Below the pieces are notes generated by a model. That model searched no databases. It saw nothing but the letters and a program-made list of their open reading frames with translations, and had not been told where the DNA came from. Shown in pieces: positions 19,011-27,330 of a stretch of DNA of 64,000 bases (within the stretch, counting starts at the first letter, position 1; each line of letters starts with the position of its first letter). Made by a program: the position numbers and the translations under genes. This DNA comes from Alsobacter soli (GTDB lineage Bacteria > Pseudomonadota > Alphaproteobacteria > Rhizobiales > Beijerinckiaceae): the NCBI RefSeq assembly GCF_003004785.1, contig NZ_PVZS01000009.1:140951-204950 (forward strand), in the 5' to 3' direction.

Positions 19011-19586
19011 TCAGCCCGGCAGAACCCGCTCCGGCGGCGCGTCGGGGCGGAAGTCGCCCGGCCAGTTTCGGGTCACCATGGCGTGGACCTGCCAGCCGAG
19101 CGGGGCCACGAAGAGCACCAGCAGCGCAGCGGCCGTGAGGCCGTTGCGCTGGATCGCCAGGACGCCCATCGCGATCAGGCCGGCGACAATCAACGCCCCG
19201 GCGGCGGCGCTCAGGCCCCACAGGAAGGGCGGGGTCCCCACGCGGCAGGCGAGGCGGGGGTTGGCGGCCGCCGCGCGCTTCAGGAGCGCGCGAACGAAGG
19301 GCGTGTAGCGCCCGTCCTGCCGGTCGTACTCAAAGAACGTCTTCCAGGACAGGTTGCCGACCTTGAGCGTGCGGCCGTCCTTGAGACCCAGCGTGAGACG
19401 GTACCCCTTGGTCGTGAAGTTCGTGGGCGCGTAGGCGAGCCGGGCGGAGGCGATCGCCGCGTAGGGGATGTTCTCCTGCTTGCGGCCCGTGTCGACGAAG
19501 AGCGCGTCGGGATCCAACCGATAGCTCACCTCGAAGCCGAACGGCTTGGGTCGGTGAGCGTAGCCGAGGGGAGCGTCGTCGCGCAT
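19011..19586 (-). CDS. uncharacterised membrane protein with soluble N-terminal domain
   Basis: I do not recognise a named family. The 191-residue protein has a soluble N-terminal half (about 1-115) with beta-rich sequence. It includes S-Y-R-L-D-P-D-A-L, I-P-Y-A-A-I-A-S-A-R-L-A-Y and L-K-D-G-R-T-L-K-V, reminiscent of a PH-like fold in small bacterial membrane proteins. Two hydrophobic helices follow at about 120-143 and 150-168. The ATG at 19586 has no strong ribosome site. It converges tail-to-tail with the Usp gene, only four bases between stops. Confidence 0.75.
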   Translation of the reverse strand: MRDDAPLGYAHRPKPFGFEVSYRLDPDALFVDTGRKQENIPYAAIASARLAYAPTNFTTKGYRLTLGLKDGRTLKVGNLSWKTFFEYDRQDGRYTPFVRALLKRAAAANPRLACRVGTPPFLWGLSAAAGALIVAGLIAMGVLAIQRNGLTAAALLVLFVAPLGWQVHAMVTRNWPGDFRPDAPPERVLPG

Positions 19587-19720
19587 GGGGCCGTTCCGGT
19601 TGCCGCCGCCGTTCTCGGGCCCCGGCGGCTCGATTGCAAGAGGCGAACCGTCAGCCGTCCCGCGGAACCCTTCCGGGAGGTCACCGTTGGCCGGTCATCC
19701 CCCGAGCCAAGGAGACCGCC

Positions 19721-20053
19721 ATGCACCACCTTACGGGCGAGATGCGCGAATGTGTCGACAACTGCGTGCGCTGCCATGAATCATGCCTCGGCATGCTGAT
19801 GACCCACTGCCTAGAGGCCGGCGGGAAGCACCTCGCGCCTGAGCACGTGAAGATCATGATGGCCTGCGCCACCATCTGCCAGACGGCCGCGGACTTCATG
19901 ATCATGAACTCGAGCCACCATCCGCATGTCTGCCGCGAATGCGCTGAGATTTGCCGCGAGTGCGCGAAGAGCTGCGAGGACGTCGGCGACATGCAGGACT
20001 GCGTGGACGCCTGCCGAAGGTGCGCCGAAAGCTGCGGTCGCATGGCCGCGTGA
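19721..20053 (+). CDS. Cys-rich four-helix-bundle protein (DUF326/Csp-like, copper binding)
   Basis: A 110-residue protein with 16 cysteines spaced mainly as C-x3-C and C-x2-C along predicted helices (E-C-V-D-N-C-V-R-C-H-E-S-C; C-R-E-C-A-E-I-C-R-E-C-A-K-S-C; D-C-V-D-A-C-R-R-C-A-E-S-C). This is the pattern of DUF326 four-helix bundles, including the copper storage proteins that line their core with thiolates to hold many Cu(I) ions. No Tat or Sec signal peptide is present, so it should be cytosolic (Csp3-like). An AAGGAGA site sits about six bases before the ATG at 19721; the upstream in-frame extension has no such site. No copper regulator or pump is adjacent. Confidence 0.88.
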   Translation: MHHLTGEMRECVDNCVRCHESCLGMLMTHCLEAGGKHLAPEHVKIMMACATICQTAADFMIMNSSHHPHVCRECAEICRECAKSCEDVGDMQDCVDACRRCAESCGRMAA

Positions 20054-20086
20054 GCCGCCGGGCTCGCGCCTGAAGCTATTCGGCGT

Positions 20087-21262
20087 TCACCGCGCCAGTT
20101 CCCGCATGGCGCCGTCGAGGCCTTCAAGGGTCAGCGGAAACATGCGCTGGCCCATCAGGTCCTTGATCATCTGGATGGAGTGGGTGTAGCCCCAGTGGTT
20201 CTTGGGCACGGGGTTCAGCCAGATCGTGCGGGGGAAGTGGTCCAGCACGCGCTGGAGCCACACCTGGCCGGCTTCCTCGTTCCAGTGCTCCACGGCGCCG
20301 CCCGGCATGGCGACCTCGTAGGGACTCATGGACGCGTCGCCGACGAACACCACGCGGTAGTCCGACGGGTAGGTGCGGATGACGTCCCAGGTGGGCGTCT
20401 GCTCCTCGCGCCGGCGACGGTTCGTTTTCCAAACGCCCTCGTACAGGCAGTTGTGGAAGTAGAAGTAGTCCATGTGCTTGAACTCGGTCTTGGCGGCCGA
20501 GAACAGCTGCTCCACCTGCTCGACGTGCCAGTCCATCGAGCCGCCCACGTCGAAGAACAGCAGCACCTTCACGGCGTTGCGGCGCTCGGGGCGCATCTGG
20601 ACGTCCAGATAGCCGTGGGAGGCCGTCTCCTTGATGGTGGCGTCGAGGTCCAGCTCCTCCGCCGCGCCGGTGCGGGCGAACTTGCGCAGGCGGCGCAGCG
20701 CGACCTTGATGTTGCGGGCGCCGAGTTCGACCGTGTCGTCCAGGTCCTTGTACTCGCGGCGATCCCAGACCTTCACCGCCCGGAAATTGCGGTTCTTGTC
20801 CTGGCCGATGCGGATGCCCTCCGGGTTGTACCCGTAGGCGCCAAAGGGCGAGGTTCCGGCGGTTCCGATCCACTTGTTCCCACCCTGGTGGCGGCCCTTC
20901 TGCTCCTTGAGCCGCTCCTGGAGGGCCTCCCACAGCTTGTCCCAGCCGAGCGCCTGGATCTGGGCTTTCTCCTCGTCGGTCAGATATTTCTCGGCGAGCT
21001 TGCGAAGCCACTCTTCGGGAATTCCGGTCTCCTCGACCGCTTCGCCCAGGGTGACGACGCCCTTGAAGGTCTGGCCGAAGACCCGGTCGAACTTGTCGAG
21101 ATTGCGCTCGTCCTTCACCAGGCAGGCGCGGGACAGGTAGTAGAAGTCCTCCACCGACTTGTCGGCGAGATCCGCCTCCAGCGCCTCAAGGAGCAGCAGG
21201 TATTCCCGGAGCGTGCACGGGACCTTGGCGGCGCGGAGATTGGTGAAGAACGTCAGGAGCAT
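20087..21262 (-). CDS. VWA-domain protein, CoxE-like
   Basis: A 391-residue cytoplasmic protein of the CoxE/DUF58-related VWA group that normally works with a MoxR ATPase as a metal-dependent chaperone or insertase. A helical N-terminal region (1-125) precedes a conserved W-I-G-T-A-G-T-S-P-F-G block (131-141). The von Willebrand A domain has a MIDAS-type D-V-G-G-S-M-D at residues 238-244, with Gly in place of the usual first Ser. The second MIDAS element is near V-F-V-G-D-A-S-M-S-P. The MoxR partner is in this window at 23212, but on the other strand and separated by two unrelated genes. Confidence 0.88.
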   Translation of the reverse strand: MLLTFFTNLRAAKVPCTLREYLLLLEALEADLADKSVEDFYYLSRACLVKDERNLDKFDRVFGQTFKGVVTLGEAVEETGIPEEWLRKLAEKYLTDEEKAQIQALGWDKLWEALQERLKEQKGRHQGGNKWIGTAGTSPFGAYGYNPEGIRIGQDKNRNFRAVKVWDRREYKDLDDTVELGARNIKVALRRLRKFARTGAAEELDLDATIKETASHGYLDVQMRPERRNAVKVLLFFDVGGSMDWHVEQVEQLFSAAKTEFKHMDYFYFHNCLYEGVWKTNRRRREEQTPTWDVIRTYPSDYRVVFVGDASMSPYEVAMPGGAVEHWNEEAGQVWLQRVLDHFPRTIWLNPVPKNHWGYTHSIQMIKDLMGQRMFPLTLEGLDGAMRELAR

Positions 21263-21293
21263 GGGAGGAGCATAGGGCGGCGCCCGCCCGGCG

Positions 21294-21614
21294 TCACCGG
21301 GGTCCGGCGCGCGGCTCCTCGATCACCCGGTACTCGCCTTCGATCACGTCGCGCGGAGGCGGCGGGCGGCGGTCGAAGGCGGATGCGGCGGAGGCCTGAG
21401 CGGCCTCCATTTCGCGGAAGACCTTGCGAAGGGGCCAGCGTGCGATCGCCCCGGCGGCCAGCACCACGGGGGCGAGCAGCAGAACTAGGCTGAAGCCGAT
21501 CACGGCGATGAGCAGGCCGAGGCCGGCGAGCGCAGCCAGGCCGAGCCCAACAGCCCAGCGCGGAAGCTGTCCCACGCGGGTTCCTGAACGGTCGCTGATC
21601 AGCAAGCGGATCAC
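21294..21614 (-). CDS. small hydrophobic membrane protein, unknown
   Basis: A 106-residue protein with one long or two short hydrophobic helices (about 21-56, Leu/Ala/Val-rich). A basic amphipathic stretch W-P-L-R-K-V-F-R-E-M-E follows, and then a Pro-rich tail ending in E-G-E-Y-R-V-I-E-E. I recognise no family. It lies upstream of the VWA gene on the same strand with a 31-base gap, so the two may be cotranscribed. The tail motif resembles C-termini of small proteins of this order that accompany membrane chaperones, but that is impression only. Confidence 0.65.
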   Translation of the reverse strand: MIRLLISDRSGTRVGQLPRWAVGLGLAALAGLGLLIAVIGFSLVLLLAPVVLAAGAIARWPLRKVFREMEAAQASAASAFDRRPPPPRDVIEGEYRVIEEPRAGPR

Positions 21615-21714
21615 GATGGGCTCCTCTCCGCCGCAAGGTGGGCCGGGGAGGCGGGCTTTTCAAGGCGGCGGGGCCGGAAGCGGATCGCACGCCGATCCCG
21701 TGCGCCTTGTTCGC

Positions 21715-21792
21715 CGTCATCCCCGGGCTTGGCCCGGGCATCTGCGCGGGCGGCTGAGGCGTGGACGGCCGGGACAAGCCCGGCCATGACGG
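21715..21792. repeat. palindromic intergenic repeat (module a)
   Basis: Two arms, CGTCATccccgggcttggcccggg and ccgggacaagcccggccATGACG, form a large imperfect palindrome with a central spacer that includes gaggcgtggacggc. The same module recurs six times in the tandem array at 47.5-49.6 kb. It sits between the small membrane protein and the flavoprotein gene. Confidence 0.75.
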
Positions 21793-21834
21793 AGAGAGCT
21801 TGTCGAGGCCGTCCTGGGTCACTACGCAGGGCGC

Positions 21835-23091
21835 ATGACACGCGATCTTTCGTCGACCCCGAGCCGATCTAGCCGCACCGTCGCCATCATCGGCGGGGGG
21901 CCGGCGGGGCTGATGGCGGCCGAGACAATCGCGTCCGCGGCTGGCGGGGGCGTCGCCGTGACGGTCTACGACCGCATGCCGTCGCTCGGGCGCAAGTTTC
22001 TGATGGCGGGGCGGGGCGGCCTCAACCTGACGCACAGCGAGCCGCTGGAGGGCTTCCTGGCCCGCTACGGCGAGGCCGCGCCGCGGCTGCGGCCGATCGT
22101 CGAGGTGTTTCCGCCCGAGGCGTTGCGGGCCTGGGCGGAGGGGCTGGGGCAGGATATGTTCGTGGGCTCGAGCGGACGCGTGTTTCCACGCGTTCTCAAG
22201 GCCTCGCCCTTGCTGCGGGCTTGGCTGCGGCGGCTTGAAGGACGCGGCGTGCGCGTCGCCCTCCGGCGCCGGTGGCTGGGGTGGGATGGGGAGGGCCAAC
22301 TGCTGTTCGACGGCCCCGAAGGCCGCGAAGCCGTCGCGGCGGACGCGACGGTGCTGGCGCTGGGCGGCGCGAGCTGGCCGCGCCTGGGCTCGGACGGAGG
22401 CTGGGCCGGGATCCTGCAGGGGCGAGGCGTCGCCGTCGCGCCGCTTCGGCCTGCGAATAGCGGCTTCACGGTTGCGTGGTCCGACGTGTTCCGGGACCGC
22501 TTCGCGGGGGAGCCGGTCAAGGGCGCGGCCTTCACCTTCGCGCGCCGCCGTATTCGCGGCGAGGCGGTGGTGAGCCGGACCGGGATCGAAGGCGGAGCTG
22601 TCTATGCCTTGTCCGCGGCCCTGCGGGACTCGCTGGACAAGGGCGGGCCCACGACGCTGTGGCTCGACCTCAAGCCCGATGCGAAGGACACCGAGCTCGC
22701 CGCGCGCATAGGCGCATCGAAGCCGGGGCAGTCCCTCGCCAACGTGCTGCGCAAGGCGGCCGGGCTCTCGCCGGTTGCGGCGGGGCTGGTTCGAGAAGCG
22801 CATGGCGTGAGCCTTTCGCGAGAGCCATTGTCGCTCGCGCGGGCGATCAAGGGCGTTCCGCTGCGGCTCACGGGCGTGGCCGGCCTGGAGCGCGCCATCT
22901 CGACGGCGGGCGGCATCGCGCTCGACGAACTGGACGAGGCCCTGATGATCAAGCGCCTGCCGGGGATCTTCGCGGCCGGCGAGATGCTGGACTGGGAGGC
23001 TCCGACGGGCGGCTACCTGCTGCAGGCCTGCTTCGCGACCGGCGTGGCGGCGGGGCAGGGCGCTTTGCGGCGATTGGGCCTTGGAGGCTGA
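21835..23091 (+). CDS. TIGR03862-type flavoprotein (HI0933/BaiN-like)
   Basis: A 418-residue FAD-dependent protein. The dinucleotide-binding G-G-G-P-A-G is at 20-25. The family hallmark G-R-K-F-L-M-A-G-R-G-G-L-N-L-T-H-S follows at about 55-71. Near the C-terminus G-I-F-A-A-G-E-M-L-D-W-E-A-P-T-G-G-Y-L-L-Q gives the second FAD contact. This is the architecture of HI0933-like oxidoreductases. The physiological substrate is not established for this branch. It is transcribed away from the VWA gene and towards the MoxR gene. Confidence 0.88.
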   Translation: MTRDLSSTPSRSSRTVAIIGGGPAGLMAAETIASAAGGGVAVTVYDRMPSLGRKFLMAGRGGLNLTHSEPLEGFLARYGEAAPRLRPIVEVFPPEALRAWAEGLGQDMFVGSSGRVFPRVLKASPLLRAWLRRLEGRGVRVALRRRWLGWDGEGQLLFDGPEGREAVAADATVLALGGASWPRLGSDGGWAGILQGRGVAVAPLRPANSGFTVAWSDVFRDRFAGEPVKGAAFTFARRRIRGEAVVSRTGIEGGAVYALSAALRDSLDKGGPTTLWLDLKPDAKDTELAARIGASKPGQSLANVLRKAAGLSPVAAGLVREAHGVSLSREPLSLARAIKGVPLRLTGVAGLERAISTAGGIALDELDEALMIKRLPGIFAAGEMLDWEAPTGGYLLQACFATGVAAGQGALRRLGLGG

Positions 23092-23211
23092 GGCGGTATC
23101 GCCAGGGTCAGAGCGGAGAAAGCTCGCGCCCATCTCCCCATGCCGCGCAAATGCGCTAAGTTCGCCCGCAACGCGTCCGGGCAGCCGGACCTCCAGCCCG
23201 AGCGGACCCGC

Positions 23212-24057
23212 ATGCGCTTTTCCGGAACCGAGAACTACGTCGCCACCGAGGACCTGAAGGTCGCCGTCAACGCCGCCATCACGCTGCAGCGGCCGCTGCT
23301 TGTGAAGGGCGAGCCCGGCACGGGCAAGACCGTGCTGGCCGAGGAGATCGCCCGCGCGCTCGGCGCTCCGATGATCACCTGGCACGTGAAGTCCACCACC
23401 AAGGCGCACCAGGGGCTCTACGAGTATGACGCGGTCTCCCGCCTGCGCGATAGCCAGCTCGGCGACCCGCGGGTCAGCGACATCAAGAACTACATCCGCA
23501 AGGGCAAGCTCTGGGAGGCGTTCGAGAGCGACCAGCGGCCGGTGCTGCTGATCGACGAGATCGACAAGGCGGATATCGAGTTTCCGAACGATCTTCTGCT
23601 CGAACTCGACCGCATGGAGTTCCACGTCTACGAGACGGGCGAGACCATCCGGGCGGCCAAGCGGCCGATCGTGGTGATCACCTCGAACAACGAGAAGGAG
23701 CTGCCGGACGCCTTCCTGCGCCGCTGCTTCTTCCACTATATCAAGTTCCCGGACGCCGAGACGATGGAGCAGATCGTCGACGTGCATTTTCCCGGCATCA
23801 AGAAGCGGCTCGTGGCCGAGGCGCTGCGCGTGTTCTTCGAGGTGCGGGAGGTTCCCGGCATCAAGAAAAAGCCGTCCACGTCCGAGCTGCTGGACTGGCT
23901 GAAGCTGCTGCTGTCGGAGGACATCGGGCCGGAGACCCTGCTGGAGCGGGATCCCAAGAAGCTCATCCCCCCACTGCACGGCGCGCTTCTCAAGAACGAG
24001 CAGGACGTCCACCTCTTCGAGCGCATCGCCTTCATGGCGCGGCGCGAGGGGCGGTGA
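23212..24057 (+). CDS. MoxR-family AAA+ ATPase
   Basis: A 281-residue AAA+ chaperone. Walker A is G-E-P-G-T-G-K-T (33-40). Walker B is V-L-L-I-D-E (111-116). Sensor 1 is T-S-N-N, and the arginine-finger region is F-L-R-R-C-F-F-H-Y-I. MoxR proteins act with VWA proteins to insert metals or mature enzyme complexes. The start at 23212 begins with the conserved M-R-F-x-G-T; an in-frame ATG at 23140 would add 24 basic residues. The partner VWA gene is at 20087-21262 in the opposite direction. Downstream, after 45 bases, is a SixA-like phosphatase gene. Confidence 0.92.
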   Translation: MRFSGTENYVATEDLKVAVNAAITLQRPLLVKGEPGTGKTVLAEEIARALGAPMITWHVKSTTKAHQGLYEYDAVSRLRDSQLGDPRVSDIKNYIRKGKLWEAFESDQRPVLLIDEIDKADIEFPNDLLLELDRMEFHVYETGETIRAAKRPIVVITSNNEKELPDAFLRRCFFHYIKFPDAETMEQIVDVHFPGIKKRLVAEALRVFFEVREVPGIKKKPSTSELLDWLKLLLSEDIGPETLLERDPKKLIPPLHGALLKNEQDVHLFERIAFMARREGR

Positions 24058-24102
24058 GAGCAAGAGACAACAACAAGAGAACAAGAAACAGGGGAGGGCG
24101 CC

Positions 24103-24615
24103 TTGCGCCGTCTGATCATCTTCCGCCACGCCAAGGCCGTGCCGCACCATGCGGCGCCGGATTTCGACCGGGCTCTGAACGAGCGCGGGTTCGGGGACGC
24201 CGCGGCGTCGGGCCGCTACATGGCCGAGGAGCACCTGCTGCCCGACGTGGCGCTGGTGTCGCCTTCGCTGCGCACCCGGCAGACCTGGGAGCAGGCGGCC
24301 AAGGCGCTCGGCGACACGCCGGTCAAGCAGGACCCGCGCATCTACGAGGCGGAGGCGGAAGACCTGCTGGCGGTGGTTCGTGACACCGACCCGAAGGTGC
24401 GCACGGCGGCCATCGTGGGGCACAATCCGGGGATGGCCGAGTTCGCCCGTCGCCTGGTGGGCCACGGCGACCGCTACGCCTTCTCCCGCATGCGGGCGGG
24501 CTTTCCAACTTCGGCGATGGCCGTGGTGGATTTCCCCGTAGACGACTGGCGAGAGGTGGACTTCGGACAGGGGCGGCTGGACCGCTTCGTCGCGCCCGGG
24601 TCGGCGGGGGATTGA
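24103..24615 (+). CDS. SixA-like histidine phosphatase
   Basis: A 170-residue member of the histidine phosphatase (phosphoglycerate-mutase-like) superfamily. The catalytic R-H-A-K motif is at residues 8-11 and the second histidine lies in V-G-H-N-P-G-M (H107). The short length and lack of an insertion fit the SixA branch, which removes phosphate from phosphohistidine in signalling or PTS proteins. The start is TTG at 24103, supported by a GGGGAGGG ribosome site seven bases upstream. Substrate in this organism unknown. Confidence 0.87.
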   Translation: MRRLIIFRHAKAVPHHAAPDFDRALNERGFGDAAASGRYMAEEHLLPDVALVSPSLRTRQTWEQAAKALGDTPVKQDPRIYEAEAEDLLAVVRDTDPKVRTAAIVGHNPGMAEFARRLVGHGDRYAFSRMRAGFPTSAMAVVDFPVDDWREVDFGQGRLDRFVAPGSAGD

Positions 24616-24686
24616 GCGCGCGCTCGACATCGGGGCGGGTCGGCCCCACATAAGCGGTCGCCCGCCATTCCGGACCCGCCTGCCAC

Positions 24687-26144
24687 GTGCCTCCCTCCTT
24701 TTCCGATTTCGCCTTCGAGGCGCGCATTGCGGCGCAGTCGCTGGTGGACAGCCTGGGGGGCCTGGCGCGGCCGACGCTGCGGCTCGGCGTCACCGGGCTG
24801 TCGCGCTCGGGCAAGACCGTGTTCATCACAGCCCTGGTGCATGCGCTGCTGCGCGGGGCGCGGCTGCCGGTTTTCCGGGCCTACGCCCAGGGGCGCATCC
24901 GCAAGGTCACCCTGGAGCACCAGCCCGACGACGCGGTGCCGCGCTTCGCCTATGAGGACCATCTGGCGGCCCTGTCGGGCGCGGACCGGCGCTGGCCAGA
25001 ATCCACCAGCCGTATCGCCGAGCTGCGGCTCGTCATCGAATACGAGAGCGCCGCGGGCTGGGTGTCCGGGCCGCGCACGCTGACGCTCGACATCGTGGAT
25101 TACCCGGGCGAGTGGCTGCTCGACCTGTCGTTGCTCTCCAAGACTTACGCCGAGTGGTCCGCCGAGGCGGTGGCGGCGTGCCGCCATCCGGCGCGGCGGG
25201 AGGGCTCTCAAGCGTTCATCGAGGCGCTGGGGGCCCTCGACCCGGGCCAGCCCGCGGACGAAACGACGGCGCGAAAACTCTCCGACCTGTTCAAGGGGGC
25301 GCTGGCGGCGGCGCGGATCGAGCCGCTGTCCTTCTCGGCCCTGCCGCCCGGGCGCTTTCTGATGCCGGGCGACCTCGCCGGATCCCCGGCGCTCACCTTC
25401 GCGCCGCTGGACCTTCCGGGAGGCAAGGAGCCGCCGGCGGGCTCGCTCGCCGCCGTGATGGCGCGACGCTACGAGGCCTATCGCTCGCACGTGGTGCGGC
25501 CGTTCTTCCGTGACCATTTCGCCCGGCTGGACCGGCAGATCGTGCTGGTGGACGCCATGGCGGCGCTGAACGCCGGGCCGGCTGCGGTGGCCGACCTGGA
25601 GAAGGCGCTTGACGACGTGCTGCTGTCGTTCCGGACGGGGCGCAACACCATCCTGTCGAGCCTGGTCAGCCCGCGGATCGACCGCGTCCTGTTCGCGGCC
25701 ACCAAGGCGGACCATCTGCACCACACCAGCCATGACCGCCTGGAGGCTGTGCTGGCTCTGCTGGTGGACCGCGCCAAGCGGCGCGCCGAGGGGCTCGGCG
25801 CCAGGGTCGACGTGGCCGCCATCGCGAGCATCCGCGCGACGCGCGAGGCGCAGGTGCGGCAGGGCCGGGAGGAGTTGGCCGCCATCGTGGGCACGCCGCT
25901 CGCCGGCGAGGTGATCGGCGGCGAGCGCTTTGACGGGGAAACGGAAGCGGCGGTGTTCCCGGGCGAGCTGCCGGAGGATCCCGCGAAGGCGCTCGCCCGG
26001 GCCGGGGAGGCCGACTATGGCCTGCGCTTCGTGCGGTTCCGGCCGCCGGCGGCGGCCACGGGGGCGGACGGACGGGCCGGCGTGCTGCCGCATATCCGGC
26101 TGGACCGGGCCCTCGAATTCCTGCTCGGGGATCGCCTCGCATGA
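24687..26144 (+). CDS. ycjX: YcjX-family P-loop NTPase
   Basis: A 485-residue GTPase-like protein of the DUF463/YcjX family. The P-loop G-L-S-R-S-G-K-T is at residues 37-44. A conserved L-D-I-V-D-Y-P-G-E-W-L-L-D block corresponds to the switch/Walker B region (about 132-144). A-T-K-A-D (about 350) is the guanine-specificity-like motif. In proteobacteria ycjX and ycjF form a stress-inducible pair of unknown cellular role. The start is GTG at 24687. It overlaps ycjF by four bases (ATGA at 26141-26144), so the two proteins are probably made together. Confidence 0.92.
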   Translation: MPPSFSDFAFEARIAAQSLVDSLGGLARPTLRLGVTGLSRSGKTVFITALVHALLRGARLPVFRAYAQGRIRKVTLEHQPDDAVPRFAYEDHLAALSGADRRWPESTSRIAELRLVIEYESAAGWVSGPRTLTLDIVDYPGEWLLDLSLLSKTYAEWSAEAVAACRHPARREGSQAFIEALGALDPGQPADETTARKLSDLFKGALAAARIEPLSFSALPPGRFLMPGDLAGSPALTFAPLDLPGGKEPPAGSLAAVMARRYEAYRSHVVRPFFRDHFARLDRQIVLVDAMAALNAGPAAVADLEKALDDVLLSFRTGRNTILSSLVSPRIDRVLFAATKADHLHHTSHDRLEAVLALLVDRAKRRAEGLGARVDVAAIASIRATREAQVRQGREELAAIVGTPLAGEVIGGERFDGETEAAVFPGELPEDPAKALARAGEADYGLRFVRFRPPAAATGADGRAGVLPHIRLDRALEFLLGDRLA

Positions 26145-27187
26145 CCAAGACGCCCCGCGCCTTCCGGCTCGACGACCCCAATGTGCGGCTCGGCCCGGCC
26201 CCCGCCGGCGAGGAGCCGCCGCCCACGGCGGTGGCGATCCGCGACACGGATGACGAGGCCGTATTCGAGGAAGCTGTGGTCGAGGAGGCCATCGAGGAGC
26301 ATGAGGCCGAGCTCGGCCTCGGCCGGCGGGTGTTCGGCTGGGGCGGTCTCTTCGCCAGCGCGGCTGGAGGCCTGCTGACGCTCTGGATCGGCGTCGCTGT
26401 GGAGCGGTTCGTGGCCGGCCTCCTGGCGGACAACCCGACCCTGGGCGCCCTGGCGCTCGGCCTGGCCGTCCTGGCCGGCGTGGCGCTGCTCGCGCTGGTG
26501 CTGCGGGAGGTCCGTTCCATCTGGCGCGGGCGCTCCATCGGGAAGCTGAAGATGCGGGCTGAGGCGGCGCTCGCCTCGGACGACGCCCGCGAGGGCAGGG
26601 CGGTGATCGCCGCTCTCAAGGCGCTCTACGCTGCGCGGCCGGAGACGGCGCGTGGCCGGGCGCGGATCGAGGAGACCGCGACCGACATCATCGATGGCGC
26701 CGACCTGATCCGGGTGGCGGAGCGCGAACTTCTCGGCGCGCTCGACACGGAGGCGCGTGCGGCCGTGGCCGCGGCGGCGCGGCGGGTGTCGATCGTCACC
26801 GCCGTGTCGCCAAAGGCGCTGGTGGACGTGCTGTTCGTCGCCGCCCAGGCGCTGCGGCTGGTGCGCCGGGTGTCGGAGATCTACGGCGGCCGGCCGGGGT
26901 TCCTGGGCTCCATCCGGCTGGTGAGGGCCGTGGCGGGTCACCTGGCGGTGACAGGAGGCATAGCCATGGGCGACAGCCTCGTCCAGCAGGTGCTGGGGCA
27001 CGGCATCGCGGCCCGGCTCTCGGCCAAGCTGGGGGAGGGCGTCCTCAACGGGTTGCTGACGGCGCGCGTGGGCCTGTCGGCCATCGCCGTGTGTCGGCCG
27101 CTGCCCTTCGCGGACCGGCCTGCCCCGACCATCCGGGACGTGGCCGGCTTCCTGTTGGAGCGCGCCCCGGCAAAAGCTGCCGATTAG
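26141..27187 (+). CDS. ycjF: YcjF-family (TIGR01620) membrane protein
   Basis: A 348-residue inner-membrane protein. An acidic N-terminus (1-60) is followed by two hydrophobic helices at about 65-90 and 100-122. A long helical domain contains R-V-S-I-V-T-A-V-S-P-K-A-L-V-D-V-L-F-V, the conserved core of TIGR01620. The C-terminal part has the G-x-x-x-A-R-L-S-A-K-L-G-E-G-V-L-N-G-L-L-T-A-R-V-G segment that defines the family. It is translationally coupled to ycjX, its usual partner. Confidence 0.92.
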   Translation: MTKTPRAFRLDDPNVRLGPAPAGEEPPPTAVAIRDTDDEAVFEEAVVEEAIEEHEAELGLGRRVFGWGGLFASAAGGLLTLWIGVAVERFVAGLLADNPTLGALALGLAVLAGVALLALVLREVRSIWRGRSIGKLKMRAEAALASDDAREGRAVIAALKALYAARPETARGRARIEETATDIIDGADLIRVAERELLGALDTEARAAVAAAARRVSIVTAVSPKALVDVLFVAAQALRLVRRVSEIYGGRPGFLGSIRLVRAVAGHLAVTGGIAMGDSLVQQVLGHGIAARLSAKLGEGVLNGLLTARVGLSAIAVCRPLPFADRPAPTIRDVAGFLLERAPAKAAD

Positions 27188-27267
27188 CGGAGTCGGCCAC
27201 GCGCCGGTTCTGCCCGGTTGAAAGCGGCCCTATCCCGTAAGTTCTTGATTTGATTATTGCCATGTTT

Positions 27268-27284
27268 TGGCATGGCGGTTGCGA
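27268..27284 (+). promoter_or_regulatory. sigma-54 (-24/-12) promoter of first flgE
   Basis: TGGCATGGCGGTTGCGA matches the sigma-54 consensus TGGCACG-N4-TTGC with one mismatch in the -24 block, and GG (27269-27270) and GC (27281-27282) are exactly ten bases apart. The predicted start of transcription is near 27294, 37 bases before the ATG. Hook genes in Caulobacter use this promoter class. Confidence 0.75.
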
Positions 27285-27330
27285 TGCTGGTTGCACGACA
27301 GAAGGTCGCGTCAACCAGAAGGTTCGCAGT

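Noticed and set aside
21253..24651. A 1132-codon minus-strand frame across the flavoprotein, MoxR and phosphatase genes
   Set aside because: It spans several real plus-strand genes and their spacers and has no recognisable domain.
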